DNA of 64,000 bases from Deltaproteobacteria bacterium (lineage in GTDB: Bacteria; Desulfobacterota; Desulfomonilia; Desulfomonilales; Desulfomonilaceae): positions 1-64,000 of the forward strand of contig VGSG01000009.1 in assembly GCA_016875095.1 (NCBI GenBank), written 5' to 3'. The translations under genes and the position numbers were made by a program. The notes under the pieces were generated by a model that was given only the letters and a program-made list of their open reading frames with translations, ran no database searches and had not been told where the DNA came from. Shown piece by piece: positions 60,276 through 64,000 of this stretch (positions within the stretch are counted from its first letter, which is position 1; every line of letters starts with the position of its first letter).

Positions 60276-61496
60276 TCATGCCCGCGAAATAGATGAGGGT
60301 GAAGCGGGATTCTCCGGAGACGGGCTATGTCCGGTTCGCAATTGTTGCGCTACGGCAAAGAGAAACCCGAAGACGAGAAACAGCAGCATCTGCAGCGCAA
60401 GGGGTTTCAACGAAGCAAACCCCACCAAAAGCTCATAGAATTCGCGGCCGGAAGACGGGTCGGGGATGTGAAGCCATAGTCGCATGAGAATGAGCTGTCC
60501 GGCCGCGAGGATGAGCCACTCCAGCGCAGTGGTGGGGATTCTGGCCGACGTGGCGAAGAGCCACAGCGCCACCGGAAATATCGGGAAGACCAGTCTGTCA
60601 ATGGCAGAGCCTCCCACCAACCCGAGCAGCATGGTCAGAAACGCAAAGAGCGTAAGGTCCCATCGCTTTCGCATTCGGTGGAAAGAGCCCCGCGCATCCA
60701 AGATTATGGGCCACAGCAGCATCCCGAATATCAGGGGGAGAAGGAAGGCGGTTCGGATCAGCCCTCTCCCCCAGAAATGCGCCCGAACGCACACAACCAC
60801 CGTGTCGATATACGAGTAGTCGCCCTGCACGGGAATAGCGACCACCAGACCTACTCGGAGCAGAGCGAGCGCAGCAAGCGCCAATGCGAGGGCGGCCCAT
60901 CTCCGCGTTGTCGGCGCCTGCTCGGTTGAAACCCTCGCGGCCAGCGCCACGAAGACGAGGGCAGTGGCTTCCCGGGCCAGGCTTCCCAACGCGAGCAGGA
61001 CCGTGGTGGATAGGATGGCGCCCGACTCGGCTGCAATGAGGCCCAGCATCTGGAACGCCCAGGCTGTGCTGTCGGCGCCATAGGTCCAGAAGATCGTCAT
61101 CTTGATGGTGAGCGTGGCCATGAGCAAGGCTACGGCCGCGGCTGCCCGAGCGAGACTGACGCCCAGGACCTGTAGCCAGATCACGGAAGCCACGACCGTC
61201 ACACAGAGAAAGAACCAGTTCAACAGCCGAAAGCCGAAATTGACGTCAAAGGGTAGGGCGGCCACGATTTTGGCCGGCAATAGCCGATAGGCCATGGGCG
61301 CGGTGTCCGAAAGATTTCTAAGACCCGAAGCCATATGGATGTATTCGACTTCTTCCCAAACCGGACCTGCAATCTGGTTCGTGGAGATTGCTTGGACCGC
61401 GATCACTCCGCACAGACTCAGGAGCGCGATGATCGACAAGCTTGGGCTGTGGCGAAAATCACTTACCGTCCTGGCAAACCAATCCCTCGGCATCAA
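60276..61496 (-). CDS. Polytopic membrane protein, GT-C-like
   Basis: 406 residues with about nine membrane helices. The first helix (SIIALLSLCGVIAVQAIS) is followed by an acidic loop GPVWEEVEYIHMASGLRN, with Glu rather than Asp. Other marks are TPIFWTYG-like TIFWTYGADSTAW. No family is assigned with certainty; it resembles membrane glycosyltransferase-like proteins. It is 25 bp after the CHASE2 cyclase gene on the same strand, so they may be co-transcribed. Confidence 0.5.
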   Translation of the reverse strand: MMPRDWFARTVSDFRHSPSLSIIALLSLCGVIAVQAISTNQIAGPVWEEVEYIHMASGLRNLSDTAPMAYRLLPAKIVAALPFDVNFGFRLLNWFFLCVTVVASVIWLQVLGVSLARAAAAVALLMATLTIKMTIFWTYGADSTAWAFQMLGLIAAESGAILSTTVLLALGSLAREATALVFVALAARVSTEQAPTTRRWAALALALAALALLRVGLVVAIPVQGDYSYIDTVVVCVRAHFWGRGLIRTAFLLPLIFGMLLWPIILDARGSFHRMRKRWDLTLFAFLTMLLGLVGGSAIDRLVFPIFPVALWLFATSARIPTTALEWLILAAGQLILMRLWLHIPDPSSGREFYELLVGFASLKPLALQMLLFLVFGFLFAVAQQLRTGHSPSPENPASPSSISRA

Positions 61497-61521
61497 ATCA
61501 CCTAATTACCGCGATCAAGGG

Positions 61522-63498
61522 CTAGATTGAAAGCTCCGTGATCGGAAAGAGCCTCATCGGCGCTCGTATACCCTTTAGCTGCACTGTTCTGGGCGCTCCC
61601 ACCCGGGCTTGGCCCGACAGCCGTTCGTAGGCCGCTTCGGTCAAGAGAATTTCACCCGGGCCTGCTTGCGCCTCTACTCGAAACGTCGTGTTGATCGCGC
61701 TGCCAAGGGCCCCATATTTCAGTCGCCTTTCAGAACCTATGTTGCCCACCACCGCTTGCCCGCAATTGATGGCGATCCCCATGCTCAATTCCGGCAGTCC
61801 AAGGGAAGCATACTCCGCATTCAAACCGCCCATCGCCTCTTGCATGGCCAGGGCGCAAATTACCGCTCGCCTGGTGTGGTCGTCGGTGGATTGTGGGACC
61901 CCGAACAGAACGAAGATGCCGTCTCCGGTGAACTCTACGATCAGCCCACGGCGCTGCATGATGATATTTACCATCTTCTCCAAGTATCGGTTAATTACTG
62001 TGAGAGTGGATGTGGCCTCCAAGGCTTCCGTCATAGGGGTAAATCCCCTCAAGTCAGAGACGAGGACAGTGACGTCACGCAACTCTCCCCTGAGGTTTAC
62101 TCCACTTTGTGATTTGAGTATCTCGGTCACCACGTCATCACTCACGTACCGACCGAACGCCTCGCGAATCATTTGCCTTTCTTTTTCCATGCCGATGCCA
62201 CGGAAAACTAAACCAATAGCCGCGCCCGGCAGAAAGACAAAAAACAGGTCCGCCGCAGGAATTTCCAGCGACCTAGTCGCAAAGGCGGCAATGACGAGAA
62301 GTCCGAAGCCGAAGCACACAGCCAGGCACAGGAGCACGCCCCTTTGCAGACGAGCAGTGGCCGTTATCGCGAGGAACAGGACCAAGCCAATGACCGAGAC
62401 TAATATGAGCACAGGCCAGGGACGGACTTCGTTAATGAATCGACCTGCAATCATCGTGTCCAGGGCGCTTGAATGGACACGGCTGAGAAGCACGTCATTC
62501 TCCAGGGGATTGGCCCCTATGTCCGCAGTGCCTGTCCAGGCAATTGAGATTATTACGATCTTGTCTTTATATCTGCCGGGCCTGGAGGGGTCGTCTTCGC
62601 CTTCCAGCAAGTCCAAGGCCGTATAGTGCTCAAAGCTTTCCCAGACGGGCCTCCAGTTGATGAGGAGATTACCCTGGTAATCCACAGGGACCTTACATGC
62701 GCCGAGCTGATGGCGTATCTGAATCCAGCCTTGCGGGCTGAGTTCAATCTGACTCGGCTTGACGTCCCAATACGCGACCAGGCTCGCGAGACTCAGGCTG
62801 GGAATCACACGATCCTGCATCTTGACGAGGAGCGGAATTCTCCGATGAATGCCGTCTCTGTCCGGGGTCGAGTTGATATGCCCCAGATGCCCGGAGCTGT
62901 GAATAATAGGCGGCAAAGGCAGGCACGAGTCCCTAGGGCTCTTGACGTTGACCAACGTGAACTCAGGTGGCACATCCAGCCGCCAACCTCGACCGTAGAT
63001 CGCCTCGACGCGGTTCAGCTCATAAGCTTCGTCTGTTTTGTGCGCCCACGAATCGGTCTCAATCAGTCCCAGCGCTGACACTACGCGGCCGGATTCAGCC
63101 ACCGACCTGAACAATGCCGCGTCGCCTTCCGTCGTGCGCCCCTGAGACGTATACATGATGTCGAACACAATCGCTTTCGCGCCGAACTCCGTAAGCCGGT
63201 CCACCATTCTTGCGGTCAACTGCCGATCCCACGGCCATTGCCCGTACTTCCTAATGGCCTGATCGTCAACGTCCACGTGGACCGCCACGGGACTGACCTC
63301 AGCCTTAGCAAACAGCCCCAGCTTCAGATCGTAAATTCTGTTGTTGAGGGTCATGAACGGTCCGGGGAAAAGATACAGCAGTATGAGAGCCAGGCAGCCC
63401 CATAAGATCCCCGCAAGCGCGCTGGTAAGAATGAATCTCTTGCCACGCCGGTGAACAGGAAAGGCCGTTCGTATTTTCAAAGCTGCCTCAAAACCCAT
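61522..63498 (-). CDS. CHASE2-domain adenylate cyclase (class III)
   Basis: 658 residues. Membrane helix about 22-45; extracytoplasmic CHASE2 sensor about 50-320 (VDVDDQAIRKYGQWPWDR, AKAIVFDIMYTSQG); three helices about 340-410; and a class III cyclase domain about 460-640. Both metal Asp residues are present (VSDLRGFT and FTGDGIFVLFG). Near the base-binding site it reads RLKYGALGSAINTTFRVE: Lys and Asn/Arg are kept but Ser stands where Asp is frequent. It should make cAMP in response to an unknown outside signal. The upstream partial gene may be its partner. Confidence 0.85.
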   Translation of the reverse strand: MGFEAALKIRTAFPVHRRGKRFILTSALAGILWGCLALILLYLFPGPFMTLNNRIYDLKLGLFAKAEVSPVAVHVDVDDQAIRKYGQWPWDRQLTARMVDRLTEFGAKAIVFDIMYTSQGRTTEGDAALFRSVAESGRVVSALGLIETDSWAHKTDEAYELNRVEAIYGRGWRLDVPPEFTLVNVKSPRDSCLPLPPIIHSSGHLGHINSTPDRDGIHRRIPLLVKMQDRVIPSLSLASLVAYWDVKPSQIELSPQGWIQIRHQLGACKVPVDYQGNLLINWRPVWESFEHYTALDLLEGEDDPSRPGRYKDKIVIISIAWTGTADIGANPLENDVLLSRVHSSALDTMIAGRFINEVRPWPVLILVSVIGLVLFLAITATARLQRGVLLCLAVCFGFGLLVIAAFATRSLEIPAADLFFVFLPGAAIGLVFRGIGMEKERQMIREAFGRYVSDDVVTEILKSQSGVNLRGELRDVTVLVSDLRGFTPMTEALEATSTLTVINRYLEKMVNIIMQRRGLIVEFTGDGIFVLFGVPQSTDDHTRRAVICALAMQEAMGGLNAEYASLGLPELSMGIAINCGQAVVGNIGSERRLKYGALGSAINTTFRVEAQAGPGEILLTEAAYERLSGQARVGAPRTVQLKGIRAPMRLFPITELSI

Positions 63499-63614
63499 GA
63501 ATTTTCAAAGGAGTCAACGACGAAACACGGCCTTTCGGAAGCGCGTGTCCCTGCGTCAGCAGAAACATCGTGCCGTTTCCGCAGCCGCTCCACTTGCGCC
63601 AACTCCGAAAGCCA

Positions 63615-64000
63615 CTATTCCCTCTCGGGCTTTTCGGCGCCTGGTGTGAGACCCTGCCCGCCGGTAAGACTGCCCGGCTTAGTGCTCTTCGGGGGCTTAG
63701 GCCCACCCATGAGCACGATGGAACTGTCGGTATCCCCAACGGGCCGGAGCAGCGCTACTTCACGATTAAAGGCTTGGTCGCGGGACAGTTCTTCAAGCTT
63801 CCCGATAAGGATTTTCATGTCGGCTGCGTTGGTATGGGGGATCTTCAGAAACGGCTGGCCGGGACGCGCCTGAAGCGGCGCGAGGCTGAACGGGATCGAG
63901 GATGCGTAGAATACTATGGTAGCCTCTCTGGTCTGTTCGCTCATGATGAGCGAGATGCTCGAGCCGGGACCGAATAATGTATACGTCTTGTCCGGAAGGA
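63615..64000 (-). CDS. C-terminal part of an unidentified protein (cut by window edge)
   Basis: The frame enters at the right edge and ends with a stop at 63615. The visible part reads LPDKTYTLFGPGSSISLIMS and continues for about 127 residues: a beta-rich segment, then a Pro/Lys/Gly-rich, probably disordered end (GGPKPPKSTKPG). In this kind of locus the gene before a CHASE2 cyclase is often a FecR-type or similar envelope protein, but that cannot be judged here. An ATG at 63944 is internal, since the frame remains open beyond it. Confidence 0.45.
   Translation of the reverse strand, partial: LPDKTYTLFGPGSSISLIMSEQTREATIVFYASSIPFSLAPLQARPGQPFLKIPHTNAADMKILIGKLEELSRDQAFNREVALLRPVGDTDSSIVLMGGPKPPKSTKPGSLTGGQGLTPGAEKPERE

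Noticed and set aside
1-64000. tRNA, rRNA genes or a CRISPR array
   Set aside because: No rRNA-like sequence, no cloverleaf-type tRNA candidate and no regular repeat-spacer array was noticed on reading; tRNA absence was not tested by program.

Overview
The window looks like chromosome from a strictly anaerobic, syntrophic or sulfate-reducing Desulfobacterota (old Deltaproteobacteria, Desulfomonile/Syntrophobacter type). That is an inference from gene content: a 4-hydroxybenzoyl-CoA reductase with the extra Fe-S loop, a radical-type 2-hydroxyacyl-CoA dehydratase with its ATP-driven activase, many acyl-CoA ligases and dehydrogenases, two BKACE enzymes, LIV-type and TRAP-type uptake systems, a DUF362 ferredoxin protein and CHASE2-cyclase signalling. 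No rRNA, tRNA or CRISPR array was seen.

Layout. 0.2-5.2 kb (+): a cupin gene, then hcrB-hcrC-hcrA and a MarR-type regulator; a promoter upstream carries a perfect 12-bp palindrome that could be the MarR site. 5.4-7.8 kb: a CreC-like histidine kinase (-) and a CreD-like membrane protein (+) meet head to head and both lack their amino-terminal part, so this is a rearrangement junction. 8.2-16.0 kb (-): an operon livK-livH-livM-livG-livF-BKACE-class III aminotransferase-pxpA, apparently for uptake and cleavage of an amino or keto acid. 16.4-19.7 kb (+): a P5C-dehydrogenase-like aldehyde dehydrogenase, a DUF362 ferredoxin protein, and a tiny exported protein with an in-frame TGA followed by a SECIS-like hairpin (a possible new selenoprotein).

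19.8-45.3 kb (-): one unbroken, same-strand cluster of 22 genes from a TRAP transporter to a dehydratase activase, ending at a strong hairpin. Transcription order: dctP, dctQ, dctM, thiolase-like, DUF35, BKACE, ligase, MaoC, acyl-CoA dehydrogenase, ligase, ligase, GntR regulator, acyl-CoA dehydrogenase, B12-type acyl-CoA mutase, KAS/HMG-CoA-synthase-DUF35 fusion, thiolase, 3-hydroxyacyl-CoA dehydrogenase, cytidylate-kinase-like/BON protein, 2-hydroxyacyl-CoA dehydratase (two subunits), ligase, activase. It reads as a complete catabolic module: import of an organic acid, CoA activation, dehydrogenation, hydration, carbon-skeleton rearrangement, dehydration of a 2-hydroxyacyl-CoA, and several C-C cleavages. 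Two of its condensing-enzyme-fold proteins lack the nucleophilic cysteine and sit with DUF35 domains, which suggests aldolase-like or scaffold roles. The substrate cannot be named from the sequence.

45.5-61.5 kb: an accessory region rich in large GT-C-like integral membrane proteins (at least six), most on the minus strand, interrupted by a truncated rffA/wecE-type aminotransferase fragment and a decayed IS1380-family transposase. It also holds a Fe-S protein, a baeRF-type (release-factor-like) protein and an amidohydrolase. 61.5-64.0 kb (-): a CHASE2 adenylate cyclase and the end of an unidentified upstream gene.
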